Positions 6,786 through 16,800 of a stretch of 39,813 nt of DNA are shown here, piece after piece. This DNA is from Rhodonellum sp041748555. Lineage in GTDB: Bacteria; Bacteroidota; Bacteroidia; Cytophagales; Cyclobacteriaceae. The stretch lies in contig JBGTDA010000176.1 in assembly GCA_041748555.1 (NCBI GenBank), positions 1-39,813 on the forward strand, written 5' to 3'. The notes under the pieces were generated by a model. It made no database searches, had not been told where the DNA came from, and saw nothing but the letters and a program-made list of their open reading frames with translations. Each line of letters starts with the position of its first letter. Position 1 is the stretch's first letter. A program made the position numbers and the translations under genes.

Positions 6786-9557
6786 TTAGATGTCACCCGG
6801 TGTATTACCTCCGAATTTTCGGATATTATAGGTCATTGTCAACATAAAGAACTGCCTCAAAACCTGGGTTCTTTCATCCTGAATATATACATCGGTCACA
6901 TTCCTATTGATACTTGTATTCTGATTCAACAAGTCAAAAACTGTCAGTTTCAACTCCATTTTTTGGTTGGGCGGAAAACGAAAACCGAGATCTGCATTCA
7001 TCAACCAGACAGACTGATCAAATTCTTCCCCCAACCCTTTGTAAAGCTGATTGTTGACATTCGTGCTGAAGAAGAATCCACCCGCAAAATTCCAATAGAG
7101 ATCCAGCCGGGTACTTTGGGAATAAAAGTTATTTTCAAGGTTTTTCTGAAGACTGCTTCTTACAATATTATAATTTCCTTCAGTAGAAATATTAAAATCC
7201 AAGTCTTCACTGATGTTACTGCTGATCCCGATTCCCTGACCCAATCCAATATTTTTATTTATATTGAGTTGATTGTTGATCAGACCGGGACGGTTGCTGA
7301 TACTGGCGCGGGTACTCAGGTTAAGATTACTTTTTATTAAAGAAATCGGAAATCCCCATGACATATATGTTCTTGCATCCCAATTGTTGTCTAGATTTAC
7401 CGGTTTGTTCAGCTGTCCTCCTTGTCTTAATAAAACATCACCCTGAATCAACGTATCCCGCTGTGCTACAAAAGTGGAATTACCCAGGTAATTGTTTGTC
7501 ACTGAACCGGAAATAAACATAAAAAACGACTTCGAAGTCTCCGTATCGATTTTTCTTATCCTGGTAAACAACCTGTGTTGATATTCCTGTAGCAAACCGG
7601 CATTTCCCATAGAAATCTGGATAGGGTTGCTGTTATCAATTACCTCCTGTAGCTGCCTCACCGACGGCGCATCGGTTCTTGCCCGGTAATCCACCCTGAT
7701 GTTTGTCTTTTCATTCCAATCATAATTCAGCACAAATCTTGGGACAAAATTTCTGAATGTTCTTTGGGTGTTTTCAAACCCGGGAAACAGTCTGTCGGAA
7801 TTCAGGAGGGAAATTTCATAATCCAAGGAAGAATAAATCCTCAATTTTTCACTGTTGTACCGGTAACCCAGTCCCAATTCATGCTGAAGATATGTATTCT
7901 CAAATTCATTGGACAAGGTACTGTCTAGTTCAAAAACAGTGGATTCCATATCCCGCTGGAAAATCTCCCGTTTATCTCTTCCAATGTCGTTTCCGACTTC
8001 GTATTCAATTCTTAGCTGGGACTTCTCACTGAGTGGTTCGGTATATTCTATTTCAAACTCGTAATTAAAAGCCTTGGAAATGCTTCTTGAATTCTGAATC
8101 AAGCTATCCATCTGACTGGTCTGAAAATTGCGGGTAACAGAAATCAGCCTTGAATCATTATCGGAATTGTTCAACCGTGTGGATATACTTGTAGAGATGA
8201 TTCTACCCGGTTTGTTCAACTTATACCGATACGTAAGATCATTGTCAAATGATAAATATTCATTGGTGGAGTTTGTTGTATTTTCCGTCTCATTGATGGG
8301 GGTTTGCGGGTTAAATAAATTCTGCGCAAATAGATTGTTAACCGATTCACGTTTTTGATAAAAAAGCCTTGGCCTCCAGATGATGGCATGTTTTTCAGTG
8401 ATATCATAGTCCAGCCGCATATCTACCCGATGGTTTTGTCTTCTGTTTCTGCTGTTGGAAATCTGATTGTAAAGCTGTAGGCTGTCACTTGGAAGAATAT
8501 ACCTTCTGGAGGAAACTCTGTTCAGGACGTTGTCACTGTTGTTGAAAAAGTAGCTGCCCGTAAATTTGGCTTTTCCATCATCAAATTTATCCGAGAAATT
8601 TCCACCGAGTGAATTGGTAGTAGTGATACCTGCCCTTTCCCTTGTTGTCAGTGCATTGTTGTTGTTGCCTCTTCCGCCACCCCCGCGTTGTTCTTCTCCA
8701 CCAAAGGCTCCGGTGAGATCATCTGCCGAAAAATTCTGTTGATTGATGTTGTTGCTCAAACCCAAAATGGTGGCTCGTTGGGTTTCATTAAAGAAATTGA
8801 CACTACCTCCGGCTATATAGTTATTGTCTGTACCATAACCTGCAAAGACACGTCCGAAAACACCGCCTCTTTTGTCCTTCTTGGTGATGATATTGATTGT
8901 CTTGATGGTTTCTCCATCGTCAAAACCCGTAAGAATTGCCTGATCACTGCGCTGGTCCAAAAATTCGATTCTGTCTATCACCTCAACCGGAATATTCTGC
9001 ATGGCCATGGCAGGATTGTCACCAAAAAACGGTTCCCCATCTACCAATACCCTTCCTACCGTTTCTCCCTGAACTTCGATCGTTCCGCCACTGATGATCA
9101 CACCTGGCATTTTTCTAACAAGTTCTTCAGCACTTGCCTGCGGTCTCGTTCTAAAAGCTTCGGCATTGAAAGAAACTGTATCTCCTTTTACTTCTCCGGT
9201 CAGTACCTGAGCCTTCAACTCAAACTCATCCAGCAATTCACCCTCTTGTTCGATTTCAATAACACCAAGATTATCCGGAAAGGGAGTATCTATCGTTTTA
9301 CTAAAAGTTTCGTAACCGATAAATGTTATTTCTAAAACAAAAGATTTTACCGTGGGCTTATTGACACTAAAATCTCCTTCACCATTTGTAAAAGTGTTGG
9401 ATAAAGTCTCACCGGCAGCATTTTTTATAAAAACGTAAGCACCTGGCAAAGTTTCTTCGGAATTTTTATCAATGACCTTTCCTGCCATTTTACCTTGTGC
9501 GAACAGGCACAGAGGAAAAAAAATCAAAAGAAATGATAACTGTACAATTTTTTGCAT
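6786..9557 (-). CDS. TonB-dependent outer membrane receptor with carboxypeptidase-like N-terminal domain
   Basis: A 923-residue outer membrane protein. A signal peptide (about 1-20, ending FAQ) leads into a carboxypeptidase-regulatory-like beta-sandwich (about 22-105, GKVIDKNSEETLPGAYV). A plug domain follows (about 130-225), including RKMPGVIISGG and LVDGEPFFGDNP. The rest is a long beta-barrel rich in alternating aromatics. A low-complexity Gly/Asn stretch lies near residues 285-300. It lacks SusC hallmarks and has no SusD partner, so it fits the group of outer membrane beta-barrel family receptors of unknown ligand. Monocistronic, with a good -7 promoter and a terminator. The ligand could be a siderophore, peptide or glycan; nothing here decides. 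Confidence 0.88.
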   Translation of the reverse strand: MQKIVQLSFLLIFFPLCLFAQGKMAGKVIDKNSEETLPGAYVFIKNAAGETLSNTFTNGEGDFSVNKPTVKSFVLEITFIGYETFSKTIDTPFPDNLGVIEIEQEGELLDEFELKAQVLTGEVKGDTVSFNAEAFRTRPQASAEELVRKMPGVIISGGTIEVQGETVGRVLVDGEPFFGDNPAMAMQNIPVEVIDRIEFLDQRSDQAILTGFDDGETIKTINIITKKDKRGGVFGRVFAGYGTDNNYIAGGSVNFFNETQRATILGLSNNINQQNFSADDLTGAFGGEEQRGGGGRGNNNNALTTRERAGITTTNSLGGNFSDKFDDGKAKFTGSYFFNNSDNVLNRVSSRRYILPSDSLQLYNQISNSRNRRQNHRVDMRLDYDITEKHAIIWRPRLFYQKRESVNNLFAQNLFNPQTPINETENTTNSTNEYLSFDNDLTYRYKLNKPGRIISTSISTRLNNSDNDSRLISVTRNFQTSQMDSLIQNSRSISKAFNYEFEIEYTEPLSEKSQLRIEYEVGNDIGRDKREIFQRDMESTVFELDSTLSNEFENTYLQHELGLGYRYNSEKLRIYSSLDYEISLLNSDRLFPGFENTQRTFRNFVPRFVLNYDWNEKTNIRVDYRARTDAPSVRQLQEVIDNSNPIQISMGNAGLLQEYQHRLFTRIRKIDTETSKSFFMFISGSVTNNYLGNSTFVAQRDTLIQGDVLLRQGGQLNKPVNLDNNWDARTYMSWGFPISLIKSNLNLSTRASISNRPGLINNQLNINKNIGLGQGIGISSNISEDLDFNISTEGNYNIVRSSLQKNLENNFYSQSTRLDLYWNFAGGFFFSTNVNNQLYKGLGEEFDQSVWLMNADLGFRFPPNQKMELKLTVFDLLNQNTSINRNVTDVYIQDERTQVLRQFFMLTMTYNIRKFGGNTPGDI

Positions 9558-9609
9558 CTGAATTTTTATATTGAATAAGTCTTTAAGAAAAATCCATAAT
9601 TTACCATTT

Positions 9610-9640
9610 CAAAATTAGGGATTGGTAAAAGTGCAAGCAA
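9610..9640 (-). promoter_or_regulatory. Putative promoter of the TonB-dependent receptor gene
   Basis: On the minus strand TAATTTTG (9617-9610) matches the TAnnTTTG -7 consensus exactly. A TTG (9640-9638) sits 20 bp upstream, within the 17-23 bp spacing known for Bacteroidota. The predicted leader is about 45 nt. Confidence 0.6.
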
Positions 9641-9644
9641 ACCG

Positions 9645-9791
9645 CTAATCAAATACAGAAGCCTCAGCCTCATCTTTGTTTTTAACGGTATTTAATGTTT
9701 TGTTCAAAGCTCGTTTGGTCGTTTTGATGGTGGTTTTGGTAACCGTTACATTCTTCAAAATTGGCTGGGTCCCTCTCCTTATCAACTCCAC
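9645..9791 (-). pseudogene. Possible C-terminal gene remnant (48 codons)
   Basis: An open frame of 48 codons ends at a TAG (9647-9645). It is preceded immediately by an in-frame TAG and has no ATG. The encoded tail is basic and then acidic (KTTIKTTKRALNKTLNTVKN followed by an acidic end) and looks like real protein, but I do not recognise it. It lies just upstream of the receptor promoter. It may be the end of a deleted gene, or chance. Confidence 0.25.
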
Positions 9792-9912
9792 CTATTTTCA
9801 AAGGTTTCATTTACCCATAGCAGGTTTTTATTTGAATGTCAGTTTTAGATAAGAGATCTCCTGCTTTATATTTTATTTTTTATGGTTAGATTCGAATGTC
9901 GAAAAGCACATC

Positions 9913-10408
9913 ATGAAAAAACAAGCTTACTTCTGTTTAACCCGATATATCTGACACTATTAAGCGGTTGTCAAAAGGAAACCCTGAAGAAATAACTAAT
10001 TGTTTCCGACGAAATGTTTAAAACTGAAGCAACAGGTCCAGGAATAATAAATAATGAACATAATGCGGAAAATTCGCCGGATTTTATGGGTATTTATCAT
10101 GGATTGTTACCATGTACAGTTTGCGAAGAAATTGAGGTGACAATGGAATTGGGATCAGGAAATTCTTATGTTAAAAAAACAATATTTTAAAGAAAAGAAG
10201 ACCAAAAATCCTACGGGACCAAAGGAATTTATTTTTGGAATGAAGCGGCAAACACCATCATTTATGAGAATGAAACAGCTCCCAATCGGTATTTTTAGTA
10301 GAAAACAGGCTTTTTTAACTGGATAAAAAAGGAAAGAAAATCGAAGGGGGATTAGCAGAAAAGTATATTCTTTGTGAAAGAGTAAGGCAGAGGTCCAATT
10401 ATGAATAA
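9913..10408 (+). pseudogene. NlpE-like lipoprotein pseudogene
   Basis: Reading across frames recovers a short secreted lipoprotein. It starts ATG (9913) with a basic N terminus, then after a +1/-1 shift shows a lipobox LLSGC (cysteine codon 9969-9971). An NlpE-type domain follows, with GIYHGLLPCTVCEEIEV, then a FWNEAANTIIY strand. A further frameshift at about 10297 restores a segment with LDKKGKKIEG and LAEKYIL before the stop at 10406. The main frame is cut by TAA at 9993 and 10188 and TAG at 10296, and a further TAA lies in the last frame near 10316. The CxxC and strand order match the copper-resistance NlpE N-terminal family. With several nonsense codons plus frameshifts this is a true relic rather than a sequencing error. 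Confidence 0.75.
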
Positions 10409-10469
10409 TCTTGTTCAATAAATTTTCAAGGACGTGGAATTTGTATTTCGGAATTTTCATTTTCAGTTT

Positions 10470-11969
10470 ATGATCCGGTCAGTGGTTCTACTTTCTGTAT
10501 TATTCCTATTTTTTTCAAATTGCAGATCAAAAGAAAAAAGCGAACTGATCTGGAGTCTCGACCTTCCCGTCATCGGCTCCCAATCCTCCCCAAGGGCAGT
10601 TGATCTCAATGGAGACGGAATCCTGGACATTGTAATGGGTGCGGGGAAAAACGAATTCCAATACAGCGACCAGGGAATTTTGGCTTTTGATGGCAATACC
10701 GGAGAAATCATTTGGCAACATGAGGCCGAGGACCAGGTTTATGGTTCTGCAACTTTTCTTGACATCAATGGTGATGGAACCAAGGATGTTTTTATCGGAG
10801 GTCGGTCCCCACATCTCAAGGCATTGGATGGCAAAACCGGAAAACTGATCTGGGCTTACGACTATGACCAACATAAGGATCATCCCATACTTCAATTTGT
10901 CGGATTCAACTTCAACAATTCCGTTTTGGTACCTGATCAAAATGGTGACGGCATTGAGGATTTGTTGGTTGTTAATGGTGGAAATGCTGAGGCGGAACCC
11001 TTTAAACTGGAAAATCGATTTCCGGGAGTCTTGATGATTGTCGATTCCAAAAACGGAAACATATTGGCAGCAGACACTATGCCGGATGGAAGGGAAACAT
11101 ATATGTCCCCTTTGGCTTTTTCACAACCCGGGAGCAAGATGGTTGAAATCGTTTTTGGATCAGGTGGTGAAACCTTCAGTGGTAGTCTTTACTTGGCAAA
11201 GCTTTCTGATCTGATGAACAATGATTTATCAAAAGCTAGAATAATCGCCTCAGAAACAGACCATGGATTTATCGCTCCCCCTGTTTTGGCGGATTTAAAC
11301 AAAGACGGATTTTATGATATCATTGCCATTTCCCATGCAAGTACGATTTCGGCAATTGATGGTCAATCGAATCACGTTTTGTGGAAAAATAAAGTTGAAG
11401 AAACTGAATGCAGCAATGGAATTGCAGTTGGTCATTTCAACGCAGATGATATTCCTGATTTTTTCACTTTTGTGAGCAAGGGAATGTGGCCTCACAATAC
11501 CGGTTCTTTACAAGTGTTGTTCGATGGAAGTAACGGCCAAATTCTGCACACGGATTCCTTGGGCTGTACCGGATTTTCTTCCCCCGTAGTATATGACCTG
11601 AATAATGATGGAATTGATGAGGTTATCATCAGCATCAATGAATATGATTGTTCCAGAAAGATTGAAGACCGTTCCGCTTTCGTCATCCGCAACAAATTGA
11701 TGGCGATTGATTTCAAAAATAAAAAAAATCAGATCATCGATGAAAGTGATGGCTTCAAAAACATTTTTTCAACTCCTTGGCTTGGTGACCTGGATCAGGA
11801 TGGGTTTTTGGATATTGTTCACTGCCAGTATTATAGCCAATCAGACCTGCTTTCTTTTTTGGGAATGAAAATTAAAAGGATTGACACTCCTGTAAAAATT
11901 AGAAAAGAGCCAAAATGGGGATCGTATATGGGATCCGATGGAGATGGTATTTTTTTCATCGAAGAATAA
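10470..11969 (+). CDS. FG-GAP/VCBS-repeat beta-propeller protein, probable lipoprotein
   Basis: A 499-residue secreted protein. A hydrophobic signal ends FFSNC at residue 20, a loose lipobox. At least six calcium-type loops of the DxNxDGxxD kind start near residues 45, 98, 156, 275, 376 and 440, with a degenerate one near 324. Between them lie PQQ-like blade motifs such as GNTGEIIW, DGKTGKLIWAY and DGSNGQIL, so the chain mixes FG-GAP and PQQ-like strands in one propeller. The frame runs up to a GTG at 10434, but the ATG at 10470 puts the signal peptide at the N terminus. Such proteins act as surface or periplasmic binding scaffolds; no catalytic residue is evident. Function unknown. Confidence 0.8.
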   Translation: MIRSVVLLSVLFLFFSNCRSKEKSELIWSLDLPVIGSQSSPRAVDLNGDGILDIVMGAGKNEFQYSDQGILAFDGNTGEIIWQHEAEDQVYGSATFLDINGDGTKDVFIGGRSPHLKALDGKTGKLIWAYDYDQHKDHPILQFVGFNFNNSVLVPDQNGDGIEDLLVVNGGNAEAEPFKLENRFPGVLMIVDSKNGNILAADTMPDGRETYMSPLAFSQPGSKMVEIVFGSGGETFSGSLYLAKLSDLMNNDLSKARIIASETDHGFIAPPVLADLNKDGFYDIIAISHASTISAIDGQSNHVLWKNKVEETECSNGIAVGHFNADDIPDFFTFVSKGMWPHNTGSLQVLFDGSNGQILHTDSLGCTGFSSPVVYDLNNDGIDEVIISINEYDCSRKIEDRSAFVIRNKLMAIDFKNKKNQIIDESDGFKNIFSTPWLGDLDQDGFLDIVHCQYYSQSDLLSFLGMKIKRIDTPVKIRKEPKWGSYMGSDGDGIFFIEE

Positions 11970-11997
11970 AAATTGATCCTCATTTTCCAAATATGAA

Positions 11998-12027
11998 AAA
12001 AGGCCTTTGGGAATCCAAAGGCCTTTT
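11998..12027. terminator. Bidirectional terminator between convergent genes
   Basis: A perfect 13-bp stem (AAAAGGCCTTTGG / CCAAAGGCCTTTT) with a 4-nt loop lies 28 bp past the rightward propeller gene. With A and T runs at both ends it can also serve the leftward susCD transcript. Confidence 0.8.
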
Positions 12028-12180
12028 CAGGGTAATTATGTTGAAAACGGAAATTTTCTGAAATAATTGTGGCTAAAGCCTCATTCAGATTATCCTTTTT
12101 TTAACCTTTTCATTCTCTGATGATAGTGGAAATTGAGGTTAGGGTCGGCAGACTAAAGCCTGCTGAGTATTACGAAACCA

Positions 12181-13785
12181 TCAATCAACATCCCACCAAA
12201 CTCTTGTAGTAAAGGTATCGGGCAAAGTGGCACCCGCAGCGAAATTGGCATTGCTGGCAGCTTCCTGTGCCGGATACCTGAGTCTGGTTGGGATTACTCC
12301 TGCAGTCACGCTGGAAGGGTGGCTGGTAGGTGTAAGTGCAGGATATCCCGTTCTTCTCCAATCTGACCATGCCTCCCACCAATTCAGGAATTTGCTGACC
12401 CACATCTGCTCTCCAATCATCTCCAATGCAGGTTTCTCCACATCATAAGGGCGTACTGCAAGATAAGCATCCACCTCAGCATCTGATACCGTAAGGCTTT
12501 CATCAAAAATACTGTACATCTGCATTGCAGCCTTAACACCTGCTTCATAATTTTCCTTTGCGGAACCTGGTATCCCTGATCCTATTCCTCTTTCAAGTGC
12601 CTCGGCTTTAAGAAATGCGGTCTCAGCAAAATTCATCAACATATAAGGATCTCCTCTTTGAAGCATCAGAAAATTTATTCTGGAATAAGTAGCCTGCTGA
12701 TCAACAGGTCCACCTTCGAGAGCTTCCAACTGTGCTGCATCAAACCCGTTTGGCAGTCCTTTTTGTTCGAGAGGATTGGTATTGGTAGGTGTCCATTCAT
12801 TTGCAGTCCAAGTTGCAATACCACCACTGATGATCATCAGACGGGGATCTAGGTCTACCATGCTGGTAGGATCTCCTTTCAGGAAATCAATTAGCGTCTC
12901 ACTCAAATAGGCAGGTTGTCCGCCATCACCTGGATAAAATGCTCTGGAGATGCCATTTTGATTAATCCACAAACTTGGGCCTTCTGACATGGGAATCAAG
13001 AAATTATCCTCATTACCTTGCATGACACCGCCCGCAATTGCCTTGGTCACATATTCCTTAGCCAAGTCCGGTGCAACATTGGATACCCTCATGGCCAATC
13101 TCAGCATCAATGAGTTTCCAAACCTCTTCCATTTATCAATGTCTCCGTTGTAAACCAAGTCAGCTCTGGAAAACCCGGCTCTGTCGATTGCTGCAGGATT
13201 AAACCCGGCAGTAGCTTCTTCAAGCTCTTTTAGCATATCTGCATAAATGGCTGACTGCTCGTCATATTTGGGGAAAAAGACACCATTCATGCCATCCAAA
13301 GCCTCTGAATAAGGAATGTTGCCATAGAAGTCCGTTAATCTATGGAAATTCAAAACCCTCATGATTCTGGCCGCCTGTCTGGTATTCACTTTGTTTCCTT
13401 CATCATAGCCACCTGGTCCTGTCTGCTTGATCACCTCTGCAAGGTTTTTAAGGGCGTCACCATAGAAAAACTCAAACGGGGCATTGTTGGATTCAAAGTT
13501 TTCGGTGTATTTATCTCCTGGAGCTATTCCACCGCCAGCATTACCCAGCTGTTGGATCAGATAAGCGGCCATACCAATGTTGGTTCTCCAATCTATAAAT
13601 CTGTTGTCACCGGCAGATCCACCTGAGGCAGTTCCAATCTGACCGGCAGTGAAGATGAAATTCAAGTCAATTTCATTGACTGCCTGAGGATTGATGTTCA
13701 AGTCGTGAAGGTCCTCGGTGTCACAGGCGGCAAATGGTAAAAGGAATACCAAGGCCATCCATAATTTATATTTTATATTTTTCAT
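12181..13785 (-). CDS. SusD/RagB-family nutrient-binding outer membrane lipoprotein
   Basis: A 534-residue surface lipoprotein that forms the lid of the SusC transporter and captures glycan or peptide. The signal peptide ends LLPFAAC with the lipidated cysteine at residue 21, followed by DTEDLHDLNINP, the usual start of SusD-like proteins of the SusD-like_2 type. Helical repeat regions follow, including RQAARIMRVLNFHRLTDFYGNIPYS and FAETAFLKAEALERG. The longer frame starts upstream at 13809, but the ATG at 13785 gives a normal lipoprotein signal. It starts 23 bp after the susC stop and is surely cotranscribed. The ligand is unknown; the divergent GH20-like and PIG-L genes hint at N-acetylated amino-sugar glycans. 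Confidence 0.93.
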   Translation of the reverse strand: MKNIKYKLWMALVFLLPFAACDTEDLHDLNINPQAVNEIDLNFIFTAGQIGTASGGSAGDNRFIDWRTNIGMAAYLIQQLGNAGGGIAPGDKYTENFESNNAPFEFFYGDALKNLAEVIKQTGPGGYDEGNKVNTRQAARIMRVLNFHRLTDFYGNIPYSEALDGMNGVFFPKYDEQSAIYADMLKELEEATAGFNPAAIDRAGFSRADLVYNGDIDKWKRFGNSLMLRLAMRVSNVAPDLAKEYVTKAIAGGVMQGNEDNFLIPMSEGPSLWINQNGISRAFYPGDGGQPAYLSETLIDFLKGDPTSMVDLDPRLMIISGGIATWTANEWTPTNTNPLEQKGLPNGFDAAQLEALEGGPVDQQATYSRINFLMLQRGDPYMLMNFAETAFLKAEALERGIGSGIPGSAKENYEAGVKAAMQMYSIFDESLTVSDAEVDAYLAVRPYDVEKPALEMIGEQMWVSKFLNWWEAWSDWRRTGYPALTPTSHPSSVTAGVIPTRLRYPAQEAASNANFAAGATLPDTFTTRVWWDVD

Positions 13786-13808
13786 GTTCTTGATGTTTAT
13801 AAATTGCA

Positions 13809-16800
13809 TTAGAATGTAGCTCTTAAATTAAAACCATAATTCCTGGTCTGAGGCATTCCGAAATAATCCAGACCCTGTGCATTGCCGGATGAATAATTAG
13901 CTTCAGGATCTATATTTTCAACATTTTTCCAGATAATAGCCAGGTTCCTTCCTACGAAAGACAAGCTCAGACTTTGGAATGGTGTTCTTCCGAGCATCCT
14001 CGCAGGGAAGCTATAGCCAAAATTAATCTGCCTCAATTTGGCAAATGAACCATCATACATAAATCTGTCCTGCACTCTGTTTCCCAATTGATTCCAATAG
14101 TTCTGAGCCTCGCCCGGAGTGAGTGTTTTAGAAAAAGCTTCATAAATCGGATCTCCATCGGCATCAGTACCGGAATTGACCACACCAGATACAGACAGAG
14201 GTTCTTCTCCTGCCCTACCCTGCAGTGTTTGCTTATGCAATCCCCATTGGGTTAGCCGGAGGTTTGTTCCTGAATAAAGATCACCCCCCAATCGAAAATC
14301 AACAAGGAAGGACAAATTGAAATTTTTGAAACTTAAAGAATTGTTTATTCCACCTGTCCAATCCGGCACGCCGTTTCCGATGACTTCCATCTGACTGGAT
14401 TGCACCGGAGCTCCGTTGGGTTCAAACACCAGCTGGCCATCAGGAGACCTCATCTGCACCCATCCGGCAATTACCCCAAATGGAAGGCCTGTTCTGTGCT
14501 GCACAAAAACAGTTCGTGTTCTGGGTTCATCCACATTAAGAATATCATTTCCTTCAATCAGAGAAATCACTCTGTTTCTGTTTCTTGCTATATTGAAGGA
14601 TACGTCCCAGTTAAATGCACCTCTAATGGGTGAGCCGGTCAGCAACATTTCGATACCTTTATTTTCCATTTCCCCCAAATTCACCAAAGTAGACCCAAAT
14701 CCCGAAGCCCTCGACACTTGTGCATTCAGTTGATCATCGGTACTTTTCTGATGATAATAGGTCAGGTCAATACCTAATCTGTTTTGCCATAACCTTATAT
14801 CCAACCCAAATTCCCTTTCAGTAGAAGTCAGGGGTCTAAGGTCTCTGTTGGGAATGGTCCCTGCGGCACCCTGAGCAGTGGCAAAAGAAGCCATCGGAAC
14901 ATTGTTTCCCTCAAAATTGACTGCGGGTGCCCCCAGGAGGGAATAAACGTTGGCTATTTGGTATGGGCCAACCGTGGCACTGCCCACTTGAGCCCATGAT
15001 GCCCTTAGTTTACCAAAGCTTAGCCAATTAGGCAAATCATTGATGGCATCCGTAAACACAAAGCTGGCTCCGATTGAGGGGTATAAGATGCTGTTGTTTG
15101 CAGGGTCCAACACAGAGAACCAGTCTTGCCGAGCTGTTCCTGTAAGGAATAAAAAATTCTTATAACTGACTTCTGCAGAACCAAATACAGAGTTAATTCC
15201 AGAACCGGAATAACCATAACCGAAGTTTCTGATAATCGTATTGTTGATGGCGTGGAAAAAAGGAACATTAAAACCCTGTCCGTTAGCAGATATAGTTTCA
15301 TTGCTTCTGCGCATCCTATTGGCACCCACAAAAGCATTGACTCCTATATTTCCAAACATTTTGTTGAAACCCAACATGGCCTCAAGGTTGATTTCTCTGA
15401 CGCGGTTTTCCCCTTCGGACATGGTTCCGTTTCTGGTATGTCCCGTTCCTTGTGGAATAAGGGAACTGAATCTTCGGGTAAACCAGTCCATCCCTGCCCT
15501 GCCTGAGATATACAGGAAATCCGTAATATCATATCGCATGGATCCTGAGGTAATGATCCGGTCTCTTATATCTCCAACAGAAACCTGATGGGTTGCCCAG
15601 TATGGATTCTGTCCCCATGGATTGTTGACCATCAGATATTCTTCTCCCTCTCCAAATCCCCACGTACTTAACAAAGCGGGATCGGTACCTACAGGAATTG
15701 CTCCCAGTTTATTGGGATCACCCCTGCCATCCAGCACATTGACATCGCCGGGCAAAGCAAAAATGGATTGGAAAGCATTATTGGGAGAATCTGACAGGAA
15801 CGGCCTGTTTTTAGCCTCCTCCTGAGAATATAAGACCTTGGCATCGAAGGTTAATCTTTTTCCGAATTTTCCATTGGTGGCCAGAGAAATATTCATTCTG
15901 TCAAAACCTGAGTTAGGTATAACAGCTGAACTTCTGAGGTCAGTCGCATTGAACCTGAAAGTCTGATTCTCTCCACCTCCGGCAAGTGAAATACTGTTTG
16001 TCCAAGCTGCACCGGTCTGATAGAACCTGTTCCAGTTGTCTCCGGCATGGGAGTAGGGTCTGGTAACCCCATCAAAATGAACCACATTTCCCCCGTCAAA
16101 TTTGGGTCCCCATGCTTGGGTGCCCCAGTCATAGCCCTGTTGGGTTGTCATGGGTCTTTGAGCAGCACCTGTATCCAAGTCACCTTGAAATCTTCCACTA
16201 CCGTATTCCTGTTGCAGATCGGTTTGATTGTTGATCCTTTCAAAAACCACATTGGAATTGAATTCCACTCCTATTCCTTTTCTTGCGGTTCCCCTTTTTG
16301 TGACAATGTTGATCACACCGTTGGCAGCTCTGGCTCCATAAAGCGCGGCTGCGCTTGCTCCTTTCAGCACCGTCATGGATGCTATATCATCCGGATTGAT
16401 ACTGGACATCCCATCACCTTGGTCAGCACCACCCCAAACACCGGCCTGGCCGAAATTAGTGTTGTCCATAGGGATACCATCAATCACATACAGCGGCTGA
16501 TTATTTCCCTGCAAGGAGGTGTTTCCCCTGATAATGACCCTGGAGGAACCCGCAGGTCCCGAAGCAACATTACTTACATTCACACCCGCAACCCTTCCTG
16601 CAAGTTGGTTGGCGATGTTGTTTTCCCGTGCCTCGGTCAGATTTTCACCTCCCACGGTTGTCACTGAATACTGCAACGCCTTAACATTTCTTTCTATACC
16701 TAAGGCAGTAACCACAACTTCTCCAAGCTCAGAAGCATCTTCTGCCAAAGAAATATCGACGACTGACCTGTTTCCTACCGTGGTTTCTTCAGTAGAGAAT

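Noticed and set aside
8688..9335. 215-codon rightward frame inside the TonB-dependent receptor
   Set aside because: Lies wholly antisense to a strong full-length gene, and its protein has no signal, motif or family look; a shadow frame.
10155..10460. 101-codon leftward frame over the NlpE-like relic
   Set aside because: It is the complement of the decayed lipoprotein gene, whose plus-strand sense is clear.
12060..12175. Two CTAAAGCCT-containing motifs downstream of susD
   Set aside because: One forms a tiny GGCT/AGCC hairpin, but stem and spacing are too weak to call a terminator or repeat family.
16047..16667. 206-codon rightward frame inside susC
   Set aside because: Antisense to the conserved plug region of susC; composition explained by the complement of that gene.
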